DNA of 64,000 nt from AC-32 sp963704005. Lineage in GTDB: Bacteria > Actinomycetota > Thermoleophilia > Gaiellales > Gaiellaceae. The stretch lies in contig CAVPGJ010000005.1 of the NCBI GenBank assembly GCA_963704005.1, forward strand, positions 310,001 to 374,000. The letters run 5' to 3'. Below the pieces are notes generated by a model, which was not told where the DNA came from, ran no database searches, and saw only the letters and a program-made list of their open reading frames with translations. Within the stretch, counting starts at the first letter, position 1. Every line of letters starts with the position of its first letter. Made by a program: the position numbers and the translations under genes. This document shows positions 7,683 through 15,855 of the stretch, in pieces.

Positions 7683-8202
7683 CGGTCGCGGTCGCCTGCT
7701 CCGAGAGCCGGCTCAGGTAGGGCTGCCAGCCGTCGGGGACCCTCGGCGTCGCCAGATGGATGAAGAGCACCGGCGCGGGCGGGCGCGGCTTGGCCCGCAG
7801 CGTCATCGAGACCTCTTCGGGCAGCCGGTTCCCCTTGCGCATGTTGCACGGCGCGCAGGAGGTGACCACGTTCTCCCAGACGGACTCGCCGCCACGCGAG
7901 CGCGGGACGACGTGGTCGAGAGTCAGCCGCCCGCCGCTCGTGCCGCAGTAGACGCAGCGCCAGCCGTCGCGGGCGAACAGGGCCCGCCGCGAGATCTTCC
8001 GCTGCAGCGTCCGCGGCACCCGCACGTACGTGACGAGCCGGATCACGTGCGGCCGCGGGTAGGTGTCGGTCGCCGATCTGAGCGGCTGCTCGAGCTCCTC
8101 GATCACCTCGGCCTTGCCCTTGAACACGAGCACGTGGGCACGCCGGACGGTGGTCACGTTCAGTGGCTCGTAGCTCGCGTTCAGGACGAGAACCTGCTGC
8201 AT
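7678..8202 (-). CDS. HNH endonuclease family protein
   Basis: 174 residues. The HNH core lies at about residues 78-128: a zinc ribbon CVYCGTS, then LDHVVPRSRGG carrying the catalytic DH, an asparagine in WENVV, and CAPCNMRKGNR with the second cysteine pair. The N-terminus (VLVLNASYEPLNV, then KGKAEVI) matches a conserved chromosomal HNH family widespread in actinobacteria and cyanobacteria; its cellular job is unknown and it is not tied to a restriction system here. The IS481 element next door separates it from the rhodanese gene that it originally abutted. Confidence 0.9.
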   Translation of the reverse strand: MQQVLVLNASYEPLNVTTVRRAHVLVFKGKAEVIEELEQPLRSATDTYPRPHVIRLVTYVRVPRTLQRKISRRALFARDGWRCVYCGTSGGRLTLDHVVPRSRGGESVWENVVTSCAPCNMRKGNRLPEEVSMTLRAKPRPPAPVLFIHLATPRVPDGWQPYLSRLSEQATATA

Positions 8203-8271
8203 CCCGAAAACTTTAGCCGTCTCAGCAGCAGGCGACGCTGCCTGTTTCCCAAGTAGGTGCGTCAGACGGCC

Positions 8272-8318
8272 ACGCCGGCAAAGCCGTCATGGCCTCTACG
8301 CCGGCATCCCAAGCGTCC
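8272..8318 (+). repeat. Dispersed palindromic repeat, copy G
   Basis: GCCGGCAAAGCCG-T hairpin followed at normal spacing by a degenerate GGCATCCCAAGCGTCC half. It lies between the HNH gene and the DUF4446 gene and has the same two-module order as the copies near 11.9, 24.4 and 40.2 kb. It is a degraded member. Confidence 0.6.
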
Positions 8319-8320
8319 CC

Positions 8321-8803
8321 TCAGCGAGACATGGCCCGTTCGACGGCTTCGGCTTCTTCCGGCGAGAGCGCCACGGAGGCCTTGCCGTGGTCGAGCTCCT
8401 TCATGTAGATCCGCGCGTAGTCGCGGCCCTGGATCGCGGTGACGACCACGCCGGTCCGGCCCGAGTCGAGCACGGCCAGCGACGCGGACTGGTGGCCGCC
8501 GGTGTTCTCGTAGGCGTCGTAGCGGACGATCGAGACGTTGCGAACCGACTCGTCGGCGCGGCGGTCGACGCGGACGAGCCCCGCCGCGACCTCGTCGACC
8601 GCCCGGTGCAGGTCGTCGATCCGGCCCTGGAGCGAGACGGCGAAGTCGACGAGGTCGCCCTTGCCGCCGCCGAGCAGCACCTCCTGCCCCGCCCGCACGC
8701 GCCGGAGCTTGACCCAGCTTCCGAGTCCGAACGCGAGCGCAGCCACCGCAATGGCGGCCGCGCCGATCGCGATCCAGGCGGCGGTCGACGCTGAGAAGGT
8801 CAC
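8321..8803 (-). CDS. DUF4446 family membrane-anchored protein
   Basis: 160 residues. One N-terminal transmembrane segment at about residues 8-30, a basic stretch, then a short coiled region (about 55-85), and a C-terminal globular part with VRYDAYENTGGHQSASLAVLD and TAIQGRDYARIYMK. That pattern is the DUF4446 family, common in Firmicutes and Actinobacteria, function unknown. GTG start at 8803. It is read leftwards together with the upstream membrane protein, from which a 98-bp spacer made almost wholly of a dispersed repeat separates it. Confidence 0.8.
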   Translation of the reverse strand: MTFSASTAAWIAIGAAAIAVAALAFGLGSWVKLRRVRAGQEVLLGGGKGDLVDFAVSLQGRIDDLHRAVDEVAAGLVRVDRRADESVRNVSIVRYDAYENTGGHQSASLAVLDSGRTGVVVTAIQGRDYARIYMKELDHGKASVALSPEEAEAVERAMSR

Positions 8804-8804
8804 T

Positions 8805-8911
8805 TAGGCGACGGCCAAGGCATCGCTTGCGATGCCGACCTCAGGAGGGACGAGCTTTGCTCGTGCCTCCGTCTGAGATGACCGGTCGATCCGCATGAGT
8901 TCTAGGCGACG
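8805..8911 (-). repeat. Dispersed palindromic repeat, copy A, with flanking 9-bp direct repeats
   Basis: Core at 8817-8902. On the plus strand it has AAGGCATCGCTTGCGATGCC (8-bp palindrome arms), a GACCTCAGGA spacer, a second hairpin ACGAGC-TTT-GCTCGT, then TCCGTCTGA and the palindrome GACCGGTC. It aligns over its whole length with copy B at 43.7 kb and with the reverse of copy C at 40.1 kb. TAGGCGACG occurs at 8805-8813 and again at 8903-8911, bracketing the core like a target duplication. Confidence 0.8.
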
Positions 8912-10056
8912 CTGAAGATGACTGGATAGTCGGCCGAGTTGTTCGAGGTGAAGGTCTCGCCGGCGACCGGCGTCACCTCGACCTTGATCGTCGTCGGCGC
9001 CGAGAAGTTCGGTGTCGGGATGTTCTTGAAGGTGACCGTGGTCGACTCGCCCGGATTGAGGAAGTCGATCTTGGTGTTCTTGACGATGTTGCCCTTCGAC
9101 TGCTCGATCGTCAGCTTGACCGGCACCCCGAACACCTGCGACTTGCCGGTGTTGCTGACCGTCACCTGGAAGGCCATGTCGACGGTGACGACGATTTTGG
9201 TCTGGTTCGAGGTGCTGAGCTCCTGGCCCGATGGCTCGACCTTGGTCGACGTGAGGCCAGTACCGCAGGGACAGCCCGTGCCCGCGGACGCCGCTCCGCT
9301 CAGGCGCTGGAGCACCGAGGTCATCGCGCTCGTCGAGGCGAGCTCGTCGGTCTGCAGGACGGCCGAGCCGGGCACGAGCGCGCCGCCGGCGTCGTTCGTT
9401 CCGGTCACGCCCTGACGCCGCAGCTCGGCGTCCGACGGGCCCTTGAACGAGTCCTCCCAGATCACGTCGCTGGCCAGGAGGCGCTGCATCTGCGCCGTGA
9501 GCAGCGGCGCGGCCTTGCTGACGGTCTTCTCCGAGGCCGTCGTCGCCAGCGCGCTCGCAAGCCCCGTGAGACCGCTGACGCGGTACTGAAGCGCCTGGAT
9601 GACCGCCTGGTGCTCGTCGCGCAGCGTCCCGGGCGGCGTGATTGCCTGGGCGCGGTTGACGTCGAGCTGCTGCTGGCGCGCGAGCCCGGAGATCTGCTGC
9701 TCGAGCTGCGCGCGCTTCACGCCGGGGGCCAGCAGGTCTTGGCTGAGCTGCCGCCCGATCTGCTGCGACGACGAGGCGACCTCGGCGATCTTCGTCATGT
9801 AGGTCTTGTAGGTGCTCGTCTTGCTGCTCGCCTGGCAGCTCTGGATCCAGAAGACGAGCAGGACGATGATCAGGATCGCGAAGGCGATCAGGCCGATGAG
9901 GCGCAGCAGCGGCGTCAGGTTCTGGGGCGCGCGCGGTGGGCGAGGGGGGCCGCCGGAGCCCTGCCGGCGGACAACCCGCTCGGGCCTGCTCGTCTCCTCC
10001 GTGGGCGGTTCTTCCTCGAAGAAGTCGAAATCGATGTCGTTGTCGTGCTCGCTCAT
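8902..10056 (-). CDS. Membrane-anchored protein with C-terminal CARDB-like domain
   Basis: 384 residues, name unknown. The first 50 residues are acidic then proline/arginine rich and cytoplasmic. A single transmembrane segment follows at about 52-73 (LIGLIAFAILIIVLLVFWI). The outer part has a helical region (about 80-260) and a C-terminal beta-rich segment (about 275-384) with VTVSNTGKSQVFGVPV, NPGESTTVTF and SNNSADYPV, a pattern seen in CARDB/Ig-like adhesive domains. No enzyme motif is visible. It may be an envelope protein linked to the neighbouring kinase cluster, but that is only proximity. Confidence 0.65.
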   Translation of the reverse strand: MSEHDNDIDFDFFEEEPPTEETSRPERVVRRQGSGGPPRPPRAPQNLTPLLRLIGLIAFAILIIVLLVFWIQSCQASSKTSTYKTYMTKIAEVASSSQQIGRQLSQDLLAPGVKRAQLEQQISGLARQQQLDVNRAQAITPPGTLRDEHQAVIQALQYRVSGLTGLASALATTASEKTVSKAAPLLTAQMQRLLASDVIWEDSFKGPSDAELRRQGVTGTNDAGGALVPGSAVLQTDELASTSAMTSVLQRLSGAASAGTGCPCGTGLTSTKVEPSGQELSTSNQTKIVVTVDMAFQVTVSNTGKSQVFGVPVKLTIEQSKGNIVKNTKIDFLNPGESTTVTFKNIPTPNFSAPTTIKVEVTPVAGETFTSNNSADYPVIFSVA

Positions 10057-10131
10057 GGGTGTTTGCAGGAAAAAGCCGCGTCACTCTACCGCGTTGCCAG
10101 GCCGGAGCGGCTTAGGCGCAGGATTCCCGGC

Positions 10132-10211
10132 AAGGCGATCGCTTGCGACGCCGACCTGGAGGCCGTGGCGGCTTGGCCGCCGCGGCCGTTCAACGCAGCT
10201 CGTTGGATTGG
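10132..10211 (-). repeat. Dispersed palindromic repeat, copy D (diverged)
   Basis: AAGGCGATCGCTTGCGACGCC followed by GACCTGGAGG matches the first module and spacer of copies A and B; the second hairpin is replaced by GGCGGC-TTG-GCCGCC at the same spacing. It lies in the divergent promoter region between the membrane protein and the first kinase gene. Confidence 0.6.
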
Positions 10212-10260
10212 TTAGGTAACTGATCACGACAAGGATTCCGCCTAGGAGTGCGAAATGTGA

Positions 10261-11925
10261 GTGGTCGTGTCCGAGGCGGCCCTTGCGCTTTCCCCCAGCG
10301 AGCTCGTCGCCGAGCGCTACCGACCCCTGCGGCCGCTCGGAAGCGGCGGCTCCGGCTCGGTCTGGCTCGCTCGCGACGAGCGAAACGGGCTCGACGTCGC
10401 GCTGAAGATCGTCCCGCGCGAGGGCAAGGCGGCAACGCGGGCGGAGCGAGAGGCGCTGGCGGCGGCGAAGCTCAGGCACGAGCGCTGCCTGCGCGCCTAC
10501 GCACTCGAGCGCGACTCGCGCAACGTCTACATCGCCTACGAGTACGTGCCGGGGCAGACGATGCGGCAGGCGCTCCGGGCGGGCGACCTGAACGACGCGG
10601 AGTCGGTCGAGGCCGCGGCCCAGGTGCTCGAGGCGCTCGCGCACGCGCACGGGCGCGGGGTCGTCCACCGCGACGTGAAGCCTTCGAACGTGCTCGTCGC
10701 CGACGGCGAGGAGCTCTCGATCCGCCTGCTCGACTTCGGCCTGGCCCAGCTCGCCGAGGAGGAGACCCTGACCGCGACCGGCGACGTGCCGGGGACGCTG
10801 GCCTACGTGCCGCCCGAGCGGTTGCACGGCGAGCCGGGCGACCCCGCTGCCGACGTCTGGGCGGTCGGGGTGATGCTCTGGGAGGCGCTGGCCGGCTGGC
10901 ATCCGTTCTGGAACGGCTCGCTCCTGGAGACGGCTCGCCGGATCGAGAGCGGCGCCGCTCCGCTCGCATCGGTGCGGCCGGACCTGCCGAAGACACTCTG
11001 CGCGTTCGTCGACCGGATGCTCTCGCTCGACCCCGCGGCCCGGCCGCCGGCGGCGCTGCTGGCGGGCGACCTCCGCGACGCGCTGGCCGAGCGCGTCCGG
11101 CGGCGCGGGACGAGCGGGCCCAACATTCGGCTCCGGACGCCGCTCCGCTTCGCCGCGCCGGCCGCGGCCGGGCTCTTCGCGGGCTGGACCGCCGGCTCGA
11201 TCGCCTTCTTCCCGGGCCTCGCCGCACCGCTGCTCGGGCTGCTCGCCTTCGCGCTCACGCTCGTGCGGCCCCGGCTCGGGCTCGCCTTCACGCTCGCCGT
11301 GCCGGTGCTCCCGCTCGGGAACATCTCCTCCGGCCTGGCCATCTTCTACGGCGCCGTCGCCTGCGCCTGGCTGGCGCTCTCCTGGCGCGCGCCCCGCGAC
11401 GGGCTCTTCCTCGCGCTGGGCCCCCTGCTGGCGCCCGTCTTCGCCCTGGGGTTGCTCCCGCTCGCAGCGCAGGGCATCCGCAGCCTGCCGCGGCGCGCGC
11501 TGCAGGTGGCCGCGGCCGTGCTGCTGGCGGCGATCGTCGCCGGCTTCCGCCACGCGCCGCTGCCGTTCACCGGCATTGCGGCGCCGGCCGGTCTCGGGAT
11601 CGCCGGCAGCCAGGATCCCCTCGCCGTTGCCCACGCCCTCTCGCACGCGCTCCTGAGCCATCCAACGCTCCTGCTCGAGGCGCTCGTGCTCGCCGCCGCG
11701 GCGGTGGCAATCCCCTTCGTCTCCAGGCGGGGCCTGTGGTGGATCGCCGGGCTCGGAGCCGCGCTGATCGCGACCGCGCTCCTGCCGGCGCCCTCCGTGA
11801 GCGCGGTTCCGCTCGTCCTGGGCGCCTGGGCAACCTGCATCGTCTTAGCTCTTCGAGAACGCCGCGCCGGCAAAGCCGGCACGGCTTCAGACGGCATCGC
11901 AAGCGACGCCTCGGCCCGGGGTTAG
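10261..11925 (+). CDS. Ser/Thr protein kinase with polytopic membrane C-terminus
   Basis: 554 residues. An N-terminal Hanks-type kinase domain (about 15-280) has glycine loop GSGGSGSVW, the lysine in VALKIV, catalytic HRDVKPSN and DFGLAQ, and APE-like PPE in YVPPERL. From about residue 295 onwards there are seven or eight hydrophobic segments, an unusual layout for a bacterial kinase, which usually has one. The last 20 residues (from RRAGKAGTAS) are encoded by dispersed repeat copy E, so the original C-terminus was probably different. GTG start at 10261, with GTG 10267 possible. It heads the fha-pstp-rodA-pbpA-pknB run. Confidence 0.88.
   Translation: MVVSEAALALSPSELVAERYRPLRPLGSGGSGSVWLARDERNGLDVALKIVPREGKAATRAEREALAAAKLRHERCLRAYALERDSRNVYIAYEYVPGQTMRQALRAGDLNDAESVEAAAQVLEALAHAHGRGVVHRDVKPSNVLVADGEELSIRLLDFGLAQLAEEETLTATGDVPGTLAYVPPERLHGEPGDPAADVWAVGVMLWEALAGWHPFWNGSLLETARRIESGAAPLASVRPDLPKTLCAFVDRMLSLDPAARPPAALLAGDLRDALAERVRRRGTSGPNIRLRTPLRFAAPAAAGLFAGWTAGSIAFFPGLAAPLLGLLAFALTLVRPRLGLAFTLAVPVLPLGNISSGLAIFYGAVACAWLALSWRAPRDGLFLALGPLLAPVFALGLLPLAAQGIRSLPRRALQVAAAVLLAAIVAGFRHAPLPFTGIAAPAGLGIAGSQDPLAVAHALSHALLSHPTLLLEALVLAAAAVAIPFVSRRGLWWIAGLGAALIATALLPAPSVSAVPLVLGAWATCIVLALRERRAGKAGTASDGIASDASARG
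11864..11911 (+). repeat. Dispersed palindromic repeat, copy E, inside kinase 3' end
   Basis: CCGGCAAAGCCGG (11867-11879), spacer, then GGCATCGCAAGCGACGCC (11893-11910). Same order and spacing as copies F and H. It is translated as the tail of the kinase, the only copy here lying wholly inside a reading frame's end. Confidence 0.75.
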
Positions 11926-11954
11926 AGTTCAGGGCCGGGGCATAACCCGGTCGC

Positions 11955-12725
11955 ATGAGCGTCCTCCGGAACATCGAGCACAAGATCGAGGGCCTGTTCG
12001 AGGGGGTCTTCGGCCGCGCCTTCCGCACGCACGTGCAGCCGGTCGAGCTGGCGCGCAAGCTCGTCAAGGAGATGGAGGACCACCGAGTCGTCTCCGTCTC
12101 GCGCGTCTACGCGCCGAACGAGTACAGCATCTACCTCAGCCCTTCCGACCGCGAGCAGTTCGCGAGCTACGAGGACTCGCTGCGCAGCGAGCTCCAGGAC
12201 TACCTGGCAGAGAACGCACGCCGTGAGCGGTACGAGCTGCTCTCCGTGCCCGAGGTGAAGTTCGAGACCGACGACGACCTCGAGATGGGCGAGTTCGGGA
12301 TCGCGACGCGGATGGTGCAGGGCCCGGCGCCGAAGCCCGGCGAGCCGCCCTCCCAGCCCGAGCCCGCCGCGACGATGGTCTACCGCAAGCCGCTCGAGAC
12401 CGAGGCCGTCTCGTCGGAGGAGCTCGGCCTCGGCCGCGAGGTCGTCAGCCTGACCGTCAACGGAACGAAGCACGAGCTGGACGGGATCCAGACCACGATC
12501 GGGCGCTCGAAGGACTGCGACATCCAGCTCGCCGACCCGAACGTCTCCCGGCGCCACGCCGAGATCCGCCAGGAGGGCGCCGCCTACTGGGCGGTCGACC
12601 TCGACTCGACGAACGGGATGGAGGTGAACGGGCGCCGCCAGAAGCGGGCGAAGCTGCGGCAGGGAGACCGGATCACGGTCGGCTCGACCGAGCTCGTCTT
12701 CCGGCGGGAGGCGGAGGAGCCGTGA
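11955..12725 (+). CDS. fhaA: FhaA-type protein (DUF3662 plus FHA domain)
   Basis: 256 residues. The N-terminal DUF3662 domain (about 1-120) starts LRNIEHKIEGLFEGVFGRAF, characteristic of actinobacterial FhaA. A proline-rich linker follows, then an FHA phosphothreonine-binding domain (about 158-250) with IGRSKDCDI, SRRHAEI and DSTNGMEVNG. In mycobacteria FhaA is a PknB substrate that binds phosphorylated MviN/MurJ and couples kinase signalling to peptidoglycan synthesis. The order fhaA-fhaB-pstP-rodA-pbpA-pknB is the conserved actinobacterial cluster. Confidence 0.93.
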   Translation: MSVLRNIEHKIEGLFEGVFGRAFRTHVQPVELARKLVKEMEDHRVVSVSRVYAPNEYSIYLSPSDREQFASYEDSLRSELQDYLAENARRERYELLSVPEVKFETDDDLEMGEFGIATRMVQGPAPKPGEPPSQPEPAATMVYRKPLETEAVSSEELGLGREVVSLTVNGTKHELDGIQTTIGRSKDCDIQLADPNVSRRHAEIRQEGAAYWAVDLDSTNGMEVNGRRQKRAKLRQGDRITVGSTELVFRREAEEP

Positions 12726-12747
12726 GCGGCTCTGGGGAGGGGGTTAT

Positions 12748-12869
12748 GGGGAACCGGGAGGTTCCCCGGATCGGTCTCCTCAGGCTGCGCGGCGTTGCGC
12801 GCGGCGCGCGGTCTGAGGCGAGCCCAGGAGAAGAAGGGGGCTCGCGGGGGAAACATGGTTTCCCCCGCG
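12748..12869. repeat. Cluster of three strong inverted repeats between fhaA and fhaB
   Basis: GGGGAACC-GGGA-GGTTCCCC at 12748-12767, CCTCAG...CTGAGG enclosing a GCGC-rich core at 12778-12818, and CGCGGGGGAAAC-ATG-GTTTCCCCCGCG at 12843-12869 with perfect 12-bp arms. They fill the 172-bp gap inside an otherwise tightly packed operon. They do not match the dispersed repeat family described elsewhere. None is followed by a T tract, so they are not ordinary terminators. Confidence 0.6.
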
Positions 12870-12897
12870 CGACTGAGCCGAAGGCGAAGGAGGACGG

Positions 12898-13395
12898 GTG
12901 ATTGCCGGCTCGATCGCCGTCGAGGAGGCGCTCCTCGTCCTCAAAGTCGCCTTCCTCGTGCTCCTCTACCTGTTCATCTGGCAGATAGTGCGCTCCGCCG
13001 CCCGCGACGTGACGATGCCTCAGGAGAGCTTCGTGCTCGCGCCCGGGTCGGTGCCCGGCCTCGGCGACGAGGGCCCGTACGTCGAGGCGGGAACGCTGAT
13101 CGTGCTCAGGAGCCCGGCGCTCGGCGAGGGCGAGGAGTGGGAGCTCGACTCCTCGCCGCTGACGCTCGGCCGTGGCTCGCAGAACGACGTCCAGCTCGAC
13201 CGCGACGAGTTCGCCTCGTCGACGCACGCCCGGATCGAGCCGCGTCGCGACGGCGTCTGGGTCGAGGACATCGGCTCCACCAACGGCACCTACCTGAACG
13301 GCATTCGGCTGACACACCCGAAGCGCCTGACGCCGGGCGACATCCTGCGCGTCGGCGAGACCGAGCTGAGGTATGACCTTGAAACTGGGCAATAG
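12898..13395 (+). CDS. fhaB: FhaB-type membrane-anchored FHA protein
   Basis: 165 residues. An N-terminal transmembrane helix at about residues 10-32 is followed by a linker and a C-terminal FHA domain (about 75-160) with LGRGSQNDV, SSTHARIE and GSTNGTYLNG. This is the FhaB/FipA form that recruits phosphorylated partners at the division site in mycobacteria. GTG start with AAGGAGG a few bases upstream. Its 3' end overlaps the pstP start by 23 bases. Confidence 0.92.
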   Translation: MIAGSIAVEEALLVLKVAFLVLLYLFIWQIVRSAARDVTMPQESFVLAPGSVPGLGDEGPYVEAGTLIVLRSPALGEGEEWELDSSPLTLGRGSQNDVQLDRDEFASSTHARIEPRRDGVWVEDIGSTNGTYLNGIRLTHPKRLTPGDILRVGETELRYDLETGQ

Positions 13396-14554
13396 CGCAG
13401 CCGCTACCGATCCGGGCCGGCGGCGGCGGCACAACGAGGACTCCTATGTCTGCGAGCCGCCGCTGTTCGCGGTCGCCGACGGGATCGGCGGCGCCCAGGC
13501 CGGCGAGGTGGCCTCGGGCCTGGCTGCGTCGGCGCTGCGCGATCATTCCGGAGACGGGGACGGTGACGCGCGCGGGCGCGTCGGCTCGCTGGTCCAGGAG
13601 GCCAACCGCCGCGTCTACGAGCGCCAGGCCGCCGACGACGCTGTCTCCGGGATGGGCACCACGATGACCGCCGCCCTGGTCGACGGCGACAACGTCTGGA
13701 TCGGCCACGTCGGTGACTCCCGCGCGTACCGGCTCCGCGACGGCAGCCTCGAGCAGGTGACCGAGGACCACTCGCTGGTCGCCGAGCTCGTTCGCACCGG
13801 CAAGCTGGCGCCCGAGGAGGCGGAGAACCACCCCCAGCGGTCGATCGTCACGCGCGCCCTCGGAACCGACCCGGACGTCGACGTCGACACCTTCCAGGTC
13901 GAGGCGAAGCCCGGCGACCTGTTCCTCCTCTGCTCCGACGGCCTGACGACCATGGTCGACAACGCGACCATGCTGCGCGAGATCGAGCTCAACCGCGACG
14001 ACCTCCACGCCGCCGCGAAAGCGCTCGTGCGCGCGGCCAACCGCGGCGGCGGCGAGGACAACATCACGGTGGTCTTGTTCGAGATCGCGGGCGACGAGGA
14101 GGACGGCGGGCACACGCTCAGCCTGCCGCCGGAGCAGCAGGCCGCGGACTCGGACGACGCGGAAACGCTGGACGAGATCGACCGGGTGCCGGTGGTCGAG
14201 ACCGCGGAGCCGGAGCCCGAGCCCAAACGCAAGGAGTCGCACCCGGTCCGGCGCCGGGCACTCCTGGCCGCCGTCGCGCTGATCGCGGTCGTCCTCGCCT
14301 TCGGCTTCGCGGCCTGGGGCCTCTGGTACTCGCACTTCGTCGGCGCAGAGCCCGACGGTCACGTCGCCGTCTACCAGGGCATCCCCTGGAACGTCGCCGG
14401 CAACCTCCACCTCTACCGCGCGGTCTACGTGAGCCCGCTGCAGGACGTACAGCTCAGCGCTCCCGAGCGGAAGAAGCTCTTCGACCACAGCCTGCGCAGC
14501 AAGTCGTCCGCATTCGCGGCCGTGCGCCGCTACGAGCAGCAGATAGCCCCATGA
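13373..14554 (+). CDS. pstP: PP2C-family Ser/Thr phosphatase (PstP)
   Basis: 393 residues. The cytoplasmic PP2C domain (about 5-240) carries RRHNEDSY, VADGIGGAQAGE, GMGTTM, GHVGDSRAY, LCSDGLT and GGEDNITVVL, which together hold the metal-binding aspartates. After an acidic linker comes one transmembrane helix (about 298-320) and a short outer tail. It reverses phosphorylation by the kinases encoded in the same cluster. Start overlaps fhaB; the stop overlaps the rodA start by 4 bases, indicating coupling. Confidence 0.95.
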   Translation: MTLKLGNSAAATDPGRRRRHNEDSYVCEPPLFAVADGIGGAQAGEVASGLAASALRDHSGDGDGDARGRVGSLVQEANRRVYERQAADDAVSGMGTTMTAALVDGDNVWIGHVGDSRAYRLRDGSLEQVTEDHSLVAELVRTGKLAPEEAENHPQRSIVTRALGTDPDVDVDTFQVEAKPGDLFLLCSDGLTTMVDNATMLREIELNRDDLHAAAKALVRAANRGGGEDNITVVLFEIAGDEEDGGHTLSLPPEQQAADSDDAETLDEIDRVPVVETAEPEPEPKRKESHPVRRRALLAAVALIAVVLAFGFAAWGLWYSHFVGAEPDGHVAVYQGIPWNVAGNLHLYRAVYVSPLQDVQLSAPERKKLFDHSLRSKSSAFAAVRRYEQQIAP

Positions 14555-15855
14555 GTCTGAGGAATCGAGAGCTCGCCAATCTGGTCGTCGTCGGCCTCCT
14601 GACGGCGATCGGCTTCGCCAGCGTCTACATCGCGCGCCAGTCGGTCGTCTCGACCGCCTCGCTCTCCTACGCGGCCTTCTTCTTCGCGCTTTACCTGGCC
14701 GCGCATCTGATCTGCCGGCTGACCGTGCCGAACGCCGACCAGTACCTGCTCCCGATGGCCGCGCTCCTGACCGGCGTCGGCGTGACGGAGATCTACCGGC
14801 TCGGTCCCGGCGACGCGTTCCGGCAGGGCCTCTGGATCGTGGTCGCCGTCGCGGCGCTCGCCGTGACCCTCTTCTTCCTGCAGGGCGACTACCGGCGCCT
14901 CGAGAGCTACAAGTACCTCTTCGGCCTCGGCGCGATCGGCCTGCTCGTCCTGCCCGCGCTGCCGGTCGTCGGCGAGTCTGTGAACGGCGCGCGGCTCTGG
15001 ATCCACTTCGGCTCCCTCCAGTTCCAGCCGGGTGAGCTGGCGAAGATCGCGCTGATCGTCTTCCTGGCCGGCTACCTGCGCGAGAAGCGCGAGGTGCTGG
15101 CGCAGGGGAGGCTGAAGGACTTCGGCCCGCTGCTCGTGATCTGGGGCGGCGCGATGCTCGTCCTCGTCGAGACGAACGACCTCGGCTCGGCGCTCCTCTA
15201 CTACGGGATCTTCCTGGCGATGCTCTACGTCGCCACGGCCCGGCTGCTCTACGTCGGGCTCGGCGCGGCGCTCTTCCTCGCGGGCGCGGCAGGCGTCTAC
15301 AAGCTCGTCCCGCACGTGCGCGAGCGGGTCACGATCTGGCTCCATCCCTGGACGAGTCACCCGGTCCCGTGCGCCATCAGCGGCAAGCCGACGCTGCGGC
15401 AGGACTGCGCCAGCTACCAGCTCGTCAAGTCGCTCTACTCGCTCGCGCACGGCAACTGGTTCGGCACCGGCCTCGGCAAGGGCACCTTCGAGACGCCGAG
15501 CGGCCACCAGCTGATCCCCTACCTGAACACGGACTTCATCTACTCGGCGCTCGCGCAGGAGCTCGGGCTCGTCGGCGTCTCGGCGCTGCTGCTCGTCTAC
15601 ATGCTCTTCGTGACGCGCGGGATGAAGGTCGCGATGCTCTCCGACGACGGCTTCTCGAAGCTGCTCGCCGCCGGGCTGACGTTCTCGTTCGCGCTACAGA
15701 CGTTCATCATCGTCGGCGGCATCCTCCGCGTCATTCCGCTGACGGGCATCACGCTTCCCTTCGTCAGCTACGGCGGCTCGAGCGTGGTCGCGAACTTCGT
15801 CCTGCTCGCCTTGCTGCTGCTCGTCTCCGACCGGGCGAACCGGGGGCGCGAATGA
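14551..15855 (+). CDS. rodA: RodA/FtsW-family SEDS glycosyltransferase
   Basis: 434 residues, about ten to twelve transmembrane segments. SEDS landmarks are NGARLWIHFG and FQPGELAKI near residues 145-165, the conserved aspartate region in LVETNDLGSAL, and LPFVSYGGSS near 400. SEDS proteins polymerise lipid II into glycan strands, working with the class B penicillin-binding protein encoded immediately downstream. Position between pstP and pbpA favours RodA over FtsW. Coupled to both neighbours by 4-base overlaps. Confidence 0.94.
   Translation: MSLRNRELANLVVVGLLTAIGFASVYIARQSVVSTASLSYAAFFFALYLAAHLICRLTVPNADQYLLPMAALLTGVGVTEIYRLGPGDAFRQGLWIVVAVAALAVTLFFLQGDYRRLESYKYLFGLGAIGLLVLPALPVVGESVNGARLWIHFGSLQFQPGELAKIALIVFLAGYLREKREVLAQGRLKDFGPLLVIWGGAMLVLVETNDLGSALLYYGIFLAMLYVATARLLYVGLGAALFLAGAAGVYKLVPHVRERVTIWLHPWTSHPVPCAISGKPTLRQDCASYQLVKSLYSLAHGNWFGTGLGKGTFETPSGHQLIPYLNTDFIYSALAQELGLVGVSALLLVYMLFVTRGMKVAMLSDDGFSKLLAAGLTFSFALQTFIIVGGILRVIPLTGITLPFVSYGGSSVVANFVLLALLLLVSDRANRGRE

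Noticed and set aside
8812..8902. Repeat A-C translated as a peptide (ending VGIASDAL)
   Set aside because: The frame is open in several copies only because of shared sequence; copies occur in both orientations and none has a ribosome site, so these are not genes.
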